DNA of 64,000 bases from Alkaliphilus transvaalensis ATCC 700919 (GCF_000621485.1 NZ_JHYF01000001.1:417069-481068), one strand, 5' to 3'. Counted from the stretch's first letter, positions 54,226-63,058 are shown. Numbers and translations are program-made. The notes: generated by a model not told the origin, from the letters alone.

Positions 54226-54420
54226 ATGAAGGTTAATGGTAAAGCTTTTCCACTAAAAGATAATATGACTGTTGCACTGTTATTAAAAGAATTGCAGTAC
54301 TCACATCCAAACTTGATTATCGCAATAAATGATGAGGTTTTGGAAAGAATTGATTTTGATAAGAGGCTTTTAAGGGAAAAAGACTCAGTCCAAATAATAC
54401 ATCCCATAGTAGGTGGCTAA
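54226..54420 (+). CDS. ThiS-like sulfur carrier protein
   Basis: A 64-residue ubiquitin-fold sulfur carrier ending in the required Gly-Gly (HPIVGG). N-terminal VNGKAFPLKDNMTVALLLKEL and the DSVQIIHPIVGG tail are typical of ThiS. A C-terminal thiocarboxylate would donate sulfur for the thiazole of thiamine or another product. No thiG, thiF or thiH lies next to it, so its partner is elsewhere. It directly follows the DAO-type dehydrogenase; glycine oxidase ThiO, of the same DAO family, feeds thiazole synthesis, so a link is possible but unproven. Confidence 0.85.
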   Translation: MKVNGKAFPLKDNMTVALLLKELQYSHPNLIIAINDEVLERIDFDKRLLREKDSVQIIHPIVGG

Positions 54421-54793
54421 TTTTCATTAGTAGTGGAAGGATTATAAGTGTCATAAGTACTGCAATAGTGACAAAATAATTAGTACAATGAATACATTAA
54501 ACAGAATAAATACAACAATTATATCAAATATAACAGATACATCAAATACAACAGATACAACAAAAACTAAAAAACTATAAGTACGACAAATGTAGGCATG
54601 GTCTCCTAGAAAATGAGAAGCATGCCTCTTGTTATGTTCTTCTTTAAGTTGGTAGAAAACCATATGGTGATTGAAGGATATTATGGATATAAATAGAATT
54701 TATTAGATTAAGCTTATATATATTTTAAAATGCTATTTGTTAGGGGGATGAGGGGTTGAATAAAATTATCATAGGAAAAAAAATAAGTATAAT
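54421..54793 (+). other. intergenic region with tandem repeats and a hairpin
   Basis: Holds a perfect-register tandem repeat of 18 bases (54523-54540 and 54541-54558, one difference), then a hairpin AGGCATG..TCTC / GAGA..CATGCCT (54594-54627) that may terminate thiS transcription. A hydrophobic minus-strand reading frame here is only the complement of the repeat. Upstream of the next gene is a strong TTAGGGGGATGAGGGG site leading to a TTG at 54756. Confidence 0.5.
54523..54558. repeat. two-unit 18-base tandem repeat
   Basis: ATCAAATATAACAGATAC followed directly by ATCAAATACAACAGATAC. Confidence 0.8.
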
Positions 54794-54824
54794 ATGTTTA
54801 ATAGCTATAATTCATTATTTCTAA
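54756..54824 (+). other. displaced signal-peptide reading frame before the S41-like gene
   Basis: TTG at 54756 with strong site GGGGGATGAGGGG opens a 22-codon frame reading MNKIIIGKKISIICLIAIIHYF, a good signal-peptide start, then stops. The S41-like frame continues one base out of register, and an A8 run lies at about 54776-54783. A single-base deletion would explain the split. Confidence 0.5.
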
Positions 54825-56314
54825 TATTAAGAGAACTATTACCTTTATCAGAAAGCAAAGATACTACTTTGTTACTATCAGGGGAATTAATAGAAGAAAT
54901 ATCATTAAATCGAACTAAGATTGATCATATTGATGAAGTGGCTTTAATCGAGAACTTCAATAAATTATTATATCAATTTGATCACTTTCATTATGGAATT
55001 GAAGATGATGATATTTATCGTTTGCCAAATAGATTTATGGGGGTAAAATTAGTAGAAGAGGTAACTATAGAAGAAGCTTTATCGGATGTAGATCATTTAT
55101 TTACTCTTTTAAAATTTGCTTATGGGGCCTACCAATATTTTGGGGGAGATGAAATTTTCTTATCAGCTAAAGCTGATATAGTAGCAGAAATTAATAAATT
55201 GGATGAATCCATTAGGGTTTCTGATCTAAACAATATTCTCGTCAAATACCTGAATTTTATACAAGATGGACATTTCATCGTCGGTGAAAAGAGGTTATTT
55301 AATAGATATCAGTATTTTTCAAGTGAAAAGTATGCTTTTTCTAAGGATGAAGAGGGTTACTATACACTAATTGGAAATGAGAAATACTACTTAGTACACG
55401 TAAATGAAGGTGACATTGATGACTACCTATATCTAACCCTAAATGAGGAAGGAGAGGTTGTATATAACCTAGGTAAACTTTATTCACCAAATTTATTATA
55501 CAGAAAAATAGATATAGAGCTGAAGGGGCAGGGAGCTATCATTAATGAAAGAATAGATCTTCATTTAGTTCATGTAAAACAAAATTTTCTAAGAATCTAT
55601 GCTTATAGTGAGAAGGAAGGAATACCAGTAGTAGAAATTAGAAAAATGTTTTCTGATACAGATTATGAACTAAATCAATTAAATCAATTTGTTGAGTCAG
55701 GAAAAATACTTAGAGATAGAGATTTTCTTATTTTAGATATCAGAGGGAATATGGGTGGTAGTGATCAATATCCAGCAAGATGGATTGAAAATTATACAAG
55801 AAATACACCAAGCGGTGATGTAATTGCAAGTCATTTATATACAGATATAACAGTTAATGCTACCATGGGGTTTTTACAGACAATAAAAGATGAAGAACTT
55901 CGAAAAGGAGAAGAAGATAAAATAAGAAGGGTATTAGAAGCCGACTATTATCCAGGTTGGAGTCCAGTTAACTATCAATTGCCAAGAAACATTGCTAATT
56001 CCAATATAGTATTTGTCCTTATAGATGGAGATGTATACTCATCTGGCGAAACTTTTGTTAGAATGTTAAGACAAGTGGAAAATGTAGTTTTTGTTGGAGT
56101 GAATACAGGTGGTGCTACATTGGTTGGAAATATGATGGGATTTATGTTACCACACTCAAGGCTCTCACTGAATTTTGGTAGAACTTTAATTTTACCTTCT
56201 GATCTGAAGGATTTAGAGGGGATAGGTTATCAGCCAGATCTATGGGTGTCCCCAGATGAAGCCTTAGAGAGGATTATTAAGTATATAAGTAGATTAGCCC
56301 CTAGTAGTAGATAA
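54794..56314 (+). CDS. S41-family peptidase-like protein, N-terminus possibly frameshifted
   Basis: 506 residues. The C-terminal 200 have the tail-specific protease (S41) fold: ILDIRGNMGGSDQYPARW near 313, then IVFVLIDGDVYSSGETF near 415-431 with the probable nucleophile serine, then NTGGATLVGN and the LPHSRLSLNFGRT strand. The N-terminal 300 residues are unassigned. The ATG at 54794 has no ribosome site. A strong site upstream leads into a signal peptide in another frame (54756), so the natural protein was probably secreted and this gene may carry a recent frameshift. Function of the peptidase is unknown. Confidence 0.75.
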   Translation: MFNSYNSLFLILRELLPLSESKDTTLLLSGELIEEISLNRTKIDHIDEVALIENFNKLLYQFDHFHYGIEDDDIYRLPNRFMGVKLVEEVTIEEALSDVDHLFTLLKFAYGAYQYFGGDEIFLSAKADIVAEINKLDESIRVSDLNNILVKYLNFIQDGHFIVGEKRLFNRYQYFSSEKYAFSKDEEGYYTLIGNEKYYLVHVNEGDIDDYLYLTLNEEGEVVYNLGKLYSPNLLYRKIDIELKGQGAIINERIDLHLVHVKQNFLRIYAYSEKEGIPVVEIRKMFSDTDYELNQLNQFVESGKILRDRDFLILDIRGNMGGSDQYPARWIENYTRNTPSGDVIASHLYTDITVNATMGFLQTIKDEELRKGEEDKIRRVLEADYYPGWSPVNYQLPRNIANSNIVFVLIDGDVYSSGETFVRMLRQVENVVFVGVNTGGATLVGNMMGFMLPHSRLSLNFGRTLILPSDLKDLEGIGYQPDLWVSPDEALERIIKYISRLAPSSR

Positions 56315-56360
56315 GAAATGACGTGGCGAATAGTTTAAGTGAATAGGGCAATTAGGTTTC

Positions 56361-56399
56361 AAAAAAACTAACTAGGTTATTTTAGTTAGTTTTTTTTGA
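56361..56399. terminator. bidirectional terminator between convergent genes
   Basis: A 14-base stem (56361-56374 with 56383-56396) with A-runs on the left and T-runs on the right, so it can work on both strands. It sits between the plus-strand S41 gene and the minus-strand dehydrogenase gene. Confidence 0.8.
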
Positions 56400-56506
56400 T
56401 ACAGTATTTAAAGTAAGTAAAGGTAATTAACATGTATGAATGTCTACATATGTATAAATGATTGTATTGTATGTATTAATGATTAGTAATAAACTTACTT
56501 AAATAT

Positions 56507-57463
56507 TTATCCTACGATATTGACTGGTTTACCTATGGTATAGGACTTAATATTATCTGCTAATAAGTGAATTAATCTTTGCCTTGACTCTATACATCTC
56601 CAACCAATATGGGGGGTAAGAATCACGTTTTCCATTGTAAACAACGGGTTATTTAGTTCTGGTGGCTCTGGGTCTTGTACGTCAAGTCCTGCCCCTGCAA
56701 TAATCCCTTCCTGTAATGCTTCTATTAGATCAACTTCTTTAATGATTGGCCCTCTTGAAGTGTTAATGATAAAGGCAGTAGGTTTCATAAGTTCTAATTT
56801 GTCTCTATTAATAAGATGTTTCGTATCAGCGGTCAATGGACAATGAATTGAGACAAAATCGCTGTTTACTAATAATTCATCTAAAGGGACAGATTTTACA
56901 TGAGGATCTTGAAAGGTTTTTAGTGTTCGATTAAAAGCAAGTACTTCCATATCAAAGGCACGGGCTAGTTTAATCAATTGTTGCCCAATAGTGCCAGTAC
57001 CAATGACTCCTAGTGTTTTGTTTTTTAATTCAAAATGGGGAACTTGAAGATGCTTTGTAAAATTACTGAAATCTTTTTTATGTATCATCCTCTGTTGTTG
57101 AATTAAAGAAGAGGCAAAATTAAGGATAAGAGTCATGGCCAGTTGAGCAACGGCCTCTGTACTATAACCTGGTACATTACAAACGGTAATCCCCTTTTTT
57201 TTAGCAGCAGCAATATCAATATTATTAAAACCTGTTCCTGCCTCGCAAATTAATTTAACAGATGAAGGAAAGTTCTCGAGATGGAATTGAGTAAGGGGAA
57301 GTTCTTTAGTTATGATAATACTTTGACCTTGAACCCTTTCTATGATTTCATCTTCTGAACTATCCTCATATTTTGTAAAATTACCTAACTCCCATAAGGC
57401 TGAAAAGTCTAGTTGATGGTCGAAATCTAATTTTTCTGCATTAAGAAATACGATATTTTCCAT
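56507..57463 (-). CDS. D-isomer-specific 2-hydroxyacid dehydrogenase
   Basis: A 318-residue NAD-dependent dehydrogenase with all family catalytic residues: Arg237 (NTSRGPI), Glu266 (DPEPPE) and His285 (TPHIGW). The NAD motif is GVIGTGTIGQQLIKLA near 152. It resembles glycerate dehydrogenase/hydroxypyruvate reductase, but substrates vary widely. GGAGGAG lies just before the ATG on the minus strand. It is a single gene, next to the AraC-type regulator on the same strand. Confidence 0.9.
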   Translation of the reverse strand: MENIVFLNAEKLDFDHQLDFSALWELGNFTKYEDSSEDEIIERVQGQSIIITKELPLTQFHLENFPSSVKLICEAGTGFNNIDIAAAKKKGITVCNVPGYSTEAVAQLAMTLILNFASSLIQQQRMIHKKDFSNFTKHLQVPHFELKNKTLGVIGTGTIGQQLIKLARAFDMEVLAFNRTLKTFQDPHVKSVPLDELLVNSDFVSIHCPLTADTKHLINRDKLELMKPTAFIINTSRGPIIKEVDLIEALQEGIIAGAGLDVQDPEPPELNNPLFTMENVILTPHIGWRCIESRQRLIHLLADNIKSYTIGKPVNIVG

Positions 57464-57637
57464 TGTACTCCTCCTTGATAATATTTAGAATATTAACAAT
57501 ATTATACACAAGATATAATACAATGTAAAATAGTAAAATCTAAATAATAAGGAGTTTTTAATGGGTTTAACTGTTGCAACACCATAAATATTTATCGTAA
57601 AGTAAATATGAAACCTAGTAGTTAAAGGGGTAATTCG

Positions 57638-58543
57638 TTACTGATGTAGATCTCTTTGCTTTATGGGAATATGAATTTCCATAGAGATTTTTTCGTATTC
57701 CCATGTATGACATTTTTCATCATAAAATTCGAAATCTAACTTACTATCATCGATTTCATAACCAGAATTAGGGAACCATTCCTCTAAAATATATTTCCAC
57801 GTACCTTGAATAGAATTTACAAAATCCTTCTCCTCCACAAGTGGAGTTGTGAAGACTGCATAGGTGCCAGCAGGAACCTCTAACTGATACATATCCTTTC
57901 TTGCCTTTTCAAAATGATCTACTTCTACTCCTAAAATATATGAAAACTCATCTGTTTCCATATTGGTGTTAATACAGATACCGTATTCACCATGTTTAGA
58001 GGGGGATTGGGTATCATAAAGAATTTGCTCTTTACCCTCGATATTACACTGATCCCAAAAGGCTGGTATATCCCGAGAATGGGCATTATTTTTTAAGGTT
58101 GTTTTAAATTCATAGCCTACAACTTTAAAGGCATCTCGTTGAATAATTTTTGGTTGCATGATAATTCCTCCTATTCTATTCTTTTTTAAATTCCTAAGGT
58201 TGATTCCTTTAGGTATGTCCTTAGGAGCATGGATACGATAAAAGCTTGGTGGATAACCAAAGGCTTTTTTGAAAGCCTTTGTAAAACCTGCATGGGTCTC
58301 GAAACCATAAAGAATTGCCGTTTCGAGGATTTTTTTGTCATTGTTCAAGTCATAAAGGGCAAACTGTAGTTTTCTTCTTGTTACATACTCCATAGGCGGC
58401 ATACCAACAAAACTATTAAATACTTTATAGTAATGGTAGGTTGAGAAACCAGCAACTTTGGCGAGGTTTTTTACAGAAATTTTTTCAAAGATATGACAAT
58501 CAATAAAGTCTAGTGTTTTCTGAATTAAATCAATATAGTCCAT
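57638..58543 (-). CDS. AraC-family regulator with GyrI-like effector domain
   Basis: 301 residues: N-terminal AraC DNA-binding domain (about 8-105, two helix-turn-helix units, ISVKNLAKVAGFSTYHYYKVFNSFVGMPPMEYVTRRKL and ETAILYGFETHAGFTKAFKKAFGYPPSFYR) and a C-terminal GyrI/Rob-like effector-binding domain (about 130-300, with IQRDAFKVVGYEFKT and the VPAGTYAVF segment). Such proteins respond to small hydrophobic or cationic compounds. AGGAGG precedes the ATG on the minus strand. Its target is not evident; the neighbouring 2-hydroxyacid dehydrogenase lies downstream on the same strand. Confidence 0.92.
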   Translation of the reverse strand: MDYIDLIQKTLDFIDCHIFEKISVKNLAKVAGFSTYHYYKVFNSFVGMPPMEYVTRRKLQFALYDLNNDKKILETAILYGFETHAGFTKAFKKAFGYPPSFYRIHAPKDIPKGINLRNLKKNRIGGIIMQPKIIQRDAFKVVGYEFKTTLKNNAHSRDIPAFWDQCNIEGKEQILYDTQSPSKHGEYGICINTNMETDEFSYILGVEVDHFEKARKDMYQLEVPAGTYAVFTTPLVEEKDFVNSIQGTWKYILEEWFPNSGYEIDDSKLDFEFYDEKCHTWEYEKISMEIHIPIKQRDLHQ

Positions 58544-58689
58544 CTATAGCCTCCTAAGAAATTAATTTAGGTAAGATTAAGTAAGTATATATATATCATA
58601 CCAGATCCCATGAAGGGTTTCTTATCCTATTTTGTTATAATAGTGTAAGTGAAGAATTAGATACAATATTATTTATAGGAATATTTAAT

Positions 58690-58741
58690 AATTAAAGGAA
58701 ATTACATAATTAAAGGAATTGCATAATTAAGGAAATTGCAT
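58690..58741. repeat. three-unit tandem repeat
   Basis: Units at 58690-58707, 58708-58724 and 58725-58741, each of the form AATTAAAGGAAATTGCAT with small differences. The last unit is also the start of repeat B copy 4. Confidence 0.75.
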
Positions 58742-58808
58742 TATTAATAAGAAATTTATATTAATGCAAAATTTAAAACTTCGCTATTGAGTAGTCCACT
58801 AGCAAAGT
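58731..58808 (-). repeat. dispersed palindromic repeat B, copy 4
   Basis: Shares GGAAATTGCAT.ATTAAT, GAAATT.ATATTAATGCAAAAT and AAAAC.TCGC in the same order with copy 3 at 42963. The CTTCGCTA/TAGCAAAG pairing replaces the TCGCC/GGCGA stem of copy 3, so the hairpin is kept though the bases differ. Confidence 0.55.
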
Positions 58809-58984
58809 AATGGAGTTTAAAGGAAAATAACCTGAAATTGTAGCAAAGATGGAGTAAAGAACTTACTGGTTATTTATCTTGACATAATAATTTACAGATT
58901 ATAACATTAGATATATTAGGTGTTTTAGATATATAGATCTTATATTAGATATAAGGGAATAAGAAAAAAATCCAGGGGGTAATC

Positions 58985-59632
58985 ATGCAAAAGATTAAAA
59001 AGCTATCGGTTTTTATCATGTTTTCAATTATAATCGTTACCTTAAGCATACTAGGCTATCGTTTAAATTCACCTGTTGCTCAAAGAGTAACATACATTAT
59101 ATATTGTAGTAGCGTAATTATTACCCTTTACCTATTGAGAGTAAAGTATAATAATAGACTACATAATGGTATTTTAGTTGTGTTTACCTTAGCTCTTTTT
59201 GTGATTGCAATAAAAAGTCCTTTATTAACTCTACCATTGATATTACTATTTCCAATGTTGGAATCGGGAAAGTCCCATTATTTTTTCCAATTTGTATCTT
59301 GGTTATCTTATATATTATTTCTCTTCTTCTTCTGTGTCGTTATATTGATTAGGTTGATGGGAGTAAGTGTTTATGATTACTCAAGAACTATTTCACCTGA
59401 TGGTAAACAAGCAGCAACTGTTGTTATATATGACCAAGGGGCATTGGGAGGTAGTCTTGAGGTGAAGCATGAAAGAAATCTTGGTGGACTTATTATAAAG
59501 AGTAGACCAGTATATCGAGATCGATTAATTGATTTGGAGGTCCATTGGATAAATAATCATGAAATTAAAATTAATGATGTCGTTATTGATGTTAGTAAAA
59601 GAAGAGGAATGATTGATGGTAGGAAAAAATAA
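58985..59632 (+). CDS. membrane protein of unknown function (DUF5412-like)
   Basis: 215 residues with four to five hydrophobic helices in the first 125 (about 8-24, 35-48, 62-78, 82-90, 100-122), then an extracytoplasmic-looking domain that begins YDYSRTISPDGKQAATVVIYDQGALGGSLEV, and ends with a basic tail. The segment 'SPDGK' followed by a glycine-rich GALGGS motif recalls DUF5412 proteins; that is recall only. CAGGGGGTAATC precedes the ATG. It ends 17 bases before the HD-domain gene and is probably co-transcribed with it. Confidence 0.6.
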   Translation: MQKIKKLSVFIMFSIIIVTLSILGYRLNSPVAQRVTYIIYCSSVIITLYLLRVKYNNRLHNGILVVFTLALFVIAIKSPLLTLPLILLFPMLESGKSHYFFQFVSWLSYILFLFFFCVVILIRLMGVSVYDYSRTISPDGKQAATVVIYDQGALGGSLEVKHERNLGGLIIKSRPVYRDRLIDLEVHWINNHEIKINDVVIDVSKRRGMIDGRKK

Positions 59633-59649
59633 TAAAGGCGGTTATTATA

Positions 59650-60624
59650 ATGAAAATAATAGATTCAATTTATGGCGAATTCGAAGTAGAGGGTGTGTTG
59701 GAAGCGTTAATACTAAGTAAGCCTCTTCAACGATTAAAGGGAGTATATCAAGGAGGAGCGAGTTATTTAGTTAATAAGAGGTGGAATGTAACTAGATACC
59801 ATCATTCTGTTGGTGTAATGCTCTTAGTTAGGAAATTGGGGGGCTCATTAGAGGAACAAATAGCAGGGCTATTACATGATGTGTCCCATACAGCCTTTTC
59901 TCATGTGATAGACTTTGTTTTAAAAGATAAAAGGTCTTACCATGAAAAAATCTTCAAAGAAGTAATTGAGAGGTCTGAAATACCAACTATTTTAAAAAGA
60001 TATGGCTATAACTATTCAGGCATCTTACTGAATCTTGATAAATGGACATTGATGGAAGCATCACTACCAGATTTATGTTGTGATAGAATCGATTATACTT
60101 TAAGGGATTTATATGAATATGGTCATATTTCACAGCAGGAGATAAATGATTTTATAGATCATTTAATTGTTATTGATGGAAGGCTTTTTTTACGAGATAT
60201 TAAAGTTGCAGAATGGTTTGTTAGGGCCTATAATCAAGAAGTAATTGAGTTCTTTATGGATCCCTTAAATATTTATGGTTATGATACATTAGCTAAAACA
60301 TTGAAATTGGCCATTGATAAAAAGATTTTGAGACTTGAAGATTTGCAGGCAACCGACCAAGAGGTAATGGACATTTTAAAGCAGTCTAATGATCCTGCAA
60401 TAATAGATATGATAAGTAAATTACATACCAATGTTATCGTTAAAGAAGATAATGAAGTGTATGATCTACATCTAATTAAAAAGATAAGAATTGTGGACCC
60501 TCTAATTTCATCTAGCGCAGGAACCCAAAGAGCTTCAAATTTATCATCAAAAATTAGGGAAATGAATTCAGAAGCTTATGAAAAGGCGGTTAAAGGTAAG
60601 TTTGTAAGAGTCATTTCTAATTAA
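59650..60624 (+). CDS. HD-domain phosphohydrolase
   Basis: 324 residues with a metal-dependent HD domain: TRYHHSVGVM (about 48-57), LLHDVSHTAFSHVID (about 75-89) and a distal aspartate in CCDRIDYTLRDL. This arrangement (H, HD, D) is that of dNTPase/SAMHD1-like phosphohydrolases. The substrate is unknown; nucleotide triphosphates are the usual guess. AAAGGCGGT lies before the ATG. Preceded by the 58985 membrane protein, followed by a weak terminator. Confidence 0.82.
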   Translation: MKIIDSIYGEFEVEGVLEALILSKPLQRLKGVYQGGASYLVNKRWNVTRYHHSVGVMLLVRKLGGSLEEQIAGLLHDVSHTAFSHVIDFVLKDKRSYHEKIFKEVIERSEIPTILKRYGYNYSGILLNLDKWTLMEASLPDLCCDRIDYTLRDLYEYGHISQQEINDFIDHLIVIDGRLFLRDIKVAEWFVRAYNQEVIEFFMDPLNIYGYDTLAKTLKLAIDKKILRLEDLQATDQEVMDILKQSNDPAIIDMISKLHTNVIVKEDNEVYDLHLIKKIRIVDPLISSSAGTQRASNLSSKIREMNSEAYEKAVKGKFVRVISN

Positions 60625-60957
60625 AGCTAATGGCTTGTAGCTCTATCTAAAATTTCGAATAGGTTATTAAAATGGGTAAGATGTATAAGTCTTACTCTTT
60701 TCTGTTTTTGGTTCCTTTAAAAATGGGGGCTATTTGTCAATCGTTGGGGGGAGTATTTAAATTTTAATATCAATCACTAGGGAATAATTTCAATCTAGTA
60801 AAGATTTGATATTATGATACAAAATTATAGATTTGAACAAACTATTAATATCTACCGTATCATTAAATTTTTACTTATAAAAAAACTTAATATTTGAATG
60901 TATATGCATAATCATTTATAATATAAAGCATATTATTTTTTTTGAGGAGTGTAAGAA
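60625..60957 (+). promoter_or_regulatory. region between the HD gene and proA: weak terminator and an imperfect palindrome
   Basis: GTAAGA (60676-60681) pairs with TCTTAC (60690-60695) before T-rich DNA, a weak terminator. A long imperfect palindrome spans 60766-60813: AATATCAATC-ACTAG on the left and CTAGT-AAA-GATTTGATATT on the right. It lies about 150 bases before proA and could be an operator or leader structure. No T-box or other known riboswitch was seen. Confidence 0.5.
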
Positions 60958-62199
60958 ATGTCAAACTTATTAGAAAAATGCAAAAAACTTAAGGAAGCAT
61001 CCATCAATTTAGGTGCAGCCGATACATGTATAAAAAATCAAGCTCTGGTAAAGGTGGCAGAAAACCTTAATGAACATAGGGGGTACATTCTTTCAGAAAA
61101 TGAAAAGGATGTAGAAGCTGCTATAAAGGCTGGTACAAAGGAAAGTTTGATTGATCGATTAAGACTAACAGATGAACGTATTGATGGAATGATCGATAGT
61201 ATTCAGACGATTCTTAAACTAAAGGATCCAATCTGGAGAAGTAATGATGTTTGGACTTTAGAAAATGGATTAACAATTAGTAAAATGACTGTTCCTTTAG
61301 GGGTTATTGGCATTATCTATGAGTCTCGTCCTAATGTGACCGTAGACGCCTTTTCTTTAGCGCTAAAAAGTGGTAACTGTATTTTATTAAGGGGAAGTTC
61401 TTCGGCTATAAATTCTAACAAAGCTTTAGTTTTTGCTATAAAAGAAGGATTAAAACAAAGTCAAATTAATCCAGATGTTATTGAACTAATTGAAGAATTA
61501 GATCGAAGTGTTGTTAAAGAAATGCTTACTTTAAATGAGTACATCGATGTTATTATCCCAAGAGGTGGAGCAGATTTAATCAGATTTGTCGTTGACCATG
61601 CAACAGTACCAACAATTGAAACAGGAGTGGGTAATTGTCATGTTTACGTTGACGAATCGGCTGATGTCGAAAAAGCGTTAAAAATACTGGTAAATGCAAA
61701 AGCTCAAAGACCTGGTGTATGTAATGCTTGTGAAACAACTTTAATCCATAAAAATGTCGCAAAAGAATTTTTACCTCAACTTAAGCATGCTTTAAAGGAT
61801 CAAGTCGAATTGAGAGGGTGTCCTCAAACAAAGGATATAATCTCTGTTGAAGCTGCTACAGAAGCCGACTGGCTAGAAGAATACTTAGATTATATTTTAG
61901 CAGTTAGGGTTGTAAATGATTTAGATGAAGCAATTAGTCATATACAAAAGTATGGTACTAAGCATTCTGAGGCAATCATTACTGAGAATTACACTAATGC
62001 AAATACTTTTACTAGAAAAGTAGATGCTGCTGCAGTTTATGTAAATGCATCAACGAGATTTACTGATGGAGGAGCCTTTGGCTTTGGTGGTGAACTAGGG
62101 ATTAGTACGCAAAAAATCCATGCTAGGGGGCCAATGGGCCTTAATGAATTGGTTACTGTAAAATATACAATAGTAGGTAATGGACAAATTAGAGAATAG
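60958..62199 (+). CDS. proA: glutamate-5-semialdehyde dehydrogenase (gamma-glutamyl phosphate reductase)
   Basis: Second step of proline synthesis from glutamate. 413 residues with ALDH-fold motifs: VPLGVIGIIYESRPNVTVDA near 115, the catalytic cysteine in QRPGVCNACETTL (about 253-262), and the C-terminal TDGGAFGFGGELGISTQKIHARGPMGLNELVT. Full length. TTGAGGAGTG precedes the ATG. proB follows after 11 bases, so the operon order is proA-proB-proC. Confidence 0.96.
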   Translation: MSNLLEKCKKLKEASINLGAADTCIKNQALVKVAENLNEHRGYILSENEKDVEAAIKAGTKESLIDRLRLTDERIDGMIDSIQTILKLKDPIWRSNDVWTLENGLTISKMTVPLGVIGIIYESRPNVTVDAFSLALKSGNCILLRGSSSAINSNKALVFAIKEGLKQSQINPDVIELIEELDRSVVKEMLTLNEYIDVIIPRGGADLIRFVVDHATVPTIETGVGNCHVYVDESADVEKALKILVNAKAQRPGVCNACETTLIHKNVAKEFLPQLKHALKDQVELRGCPQTKDIISVEAATEADWLEEYLDYILAVRVVNDLDEAISHIQKYGTKHSEAIITENYTNANTFTRKVDAAAVYVNASTRFTDGGAFGFGGELGISTQKIHARGPMGLNELVTVKYTIVGNGQIRE

Positions 62200-62210
62200 A
62201 GGGGTAAGAG

Positions 62211-63005
62211 ATGGTTTCAGAAGTTATTAAAGAAAGTAAAAAGATTGTTATTAAAATAGGTAGTAATACGTTATCCAACGAAGACGGAACAATTAACCAT
62301 GAATTTTTAAAGGAACTATGCCATCAGGTATCTCAACTGACCCAAGAAGGAAAGCAGGTGGCCATCGTTACTTCTGGTGCAAGAATAGCTGGAATTGGTC
62401 AAATAAATAGATGGTCTAGAAGAGAAGATATGAACTATAAGCAAGCCCTTTGTGCCATTGGGCAGGTAGAGTTAATGTCGGCCTATGGTCGTCACTTTCA
62501 TGACTATGGTTTACATGTAGGGCAATTGCTTTTGACTAGAGAAGATTTCTTTGATAAAACCAGAACGTTAAATATTCGCAATACCTTATTTACTTTAGTA
62601 GATGAGGGGGTTATTCCAATTATTAATGAGAATGATACAGTGAGTGTTGAAGAAATCAAGATTGGAGATAATGATACATTAGCAGCTCTATCTGCAAGCT
62701 TATGGAATGCAGATTTACTCATTTTACTAAGTGATATCGATGGGATATATAATAAGAATCCTAAAGAACATAGAGATGCACAGTTATTGGAAATTGTCGA
62801 AAACATAGATGATATGATTAATAGTATTGAGATTGGCGAAACTAATTCCTTTGGAACAGGGGGAATTACAACAAAAATAGAGGCAGCTAGAATTGTTAAT
62901 CGATATGGAATTCCTATGATTCTTGCCAATGGAAAGAAAGAAAATATAATTTTAAATTTGTTAAATAATGAATATCCAGCAACAATATTTAAAGATTTTC
63001 AATAG
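62211..63005 (+). CDS. proB: glutamate 5-kinase, short form without PUA domain
   Basis: First step of proline synthesis: phosphorylates glutamate. The 264-residue protein is the amino-acid-kinase domain only (KIVIKIGSNTLSN, VTSGARIAGIG, NENDTVSVEEIKIGDND, SDIDGIYNKNPKEH, FGTGGITTKIEAA). The C-terminal PUA domain present in E. coli ProB is absent, as in many Firmicutes. A ribosome site GAGGGGTAAGAG precedes the ATG. Confidence 0.95.
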   Translation: MVSEVIKESKKIVIKIGSNTLSNEDGTINHEFLKELCHQVSQLTQEGKQVAIVTSGARIAGIGQINRWSRREDMNYKQALCAIGQVELMSAYGRHFHDYGLHVGQLLLTREDFFDKTRTLNIRNTLFTLVDEGVIPIINENDTVSVEEIKIGDNDTLAALSASLWNADLLILLSDIDGIYNKNPKEHRDAQLLEIVENIDDMINSIEIGETNSFGTGGITTKIEAARIVNRYGIPMILANGKKENIILNLLNNEYPATIFKDFQ

Positions 63006-63058
63006 GTCAATAAATTAGAAATGACAATATGTAAGAAATGATTATATGAGGTGACTTG

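Larger units (their letters stand above)
58544..58984 (+). other. intergenic region with tandem repeats and repeat B copy 4
   Basis: No gene seen. It contains three tandem 17-18-base units (58690-58741) that run into repeat B copy 4 (58731-58808). TATAAT at 58636-58641 lacks a good -35 partner. The end carries TCCAGGGGGT, the ribosome site of the 58985 gene. Confidence 0.5.

Noticed and set aside
54451..54663. Minus-strand hydrophobic 70-residue frame rich in Val/Ile/Phe
   Set aside because: It is the complement of the AC-rich tandem repeat and hairpin region; no ribosome site and repetitive composition.
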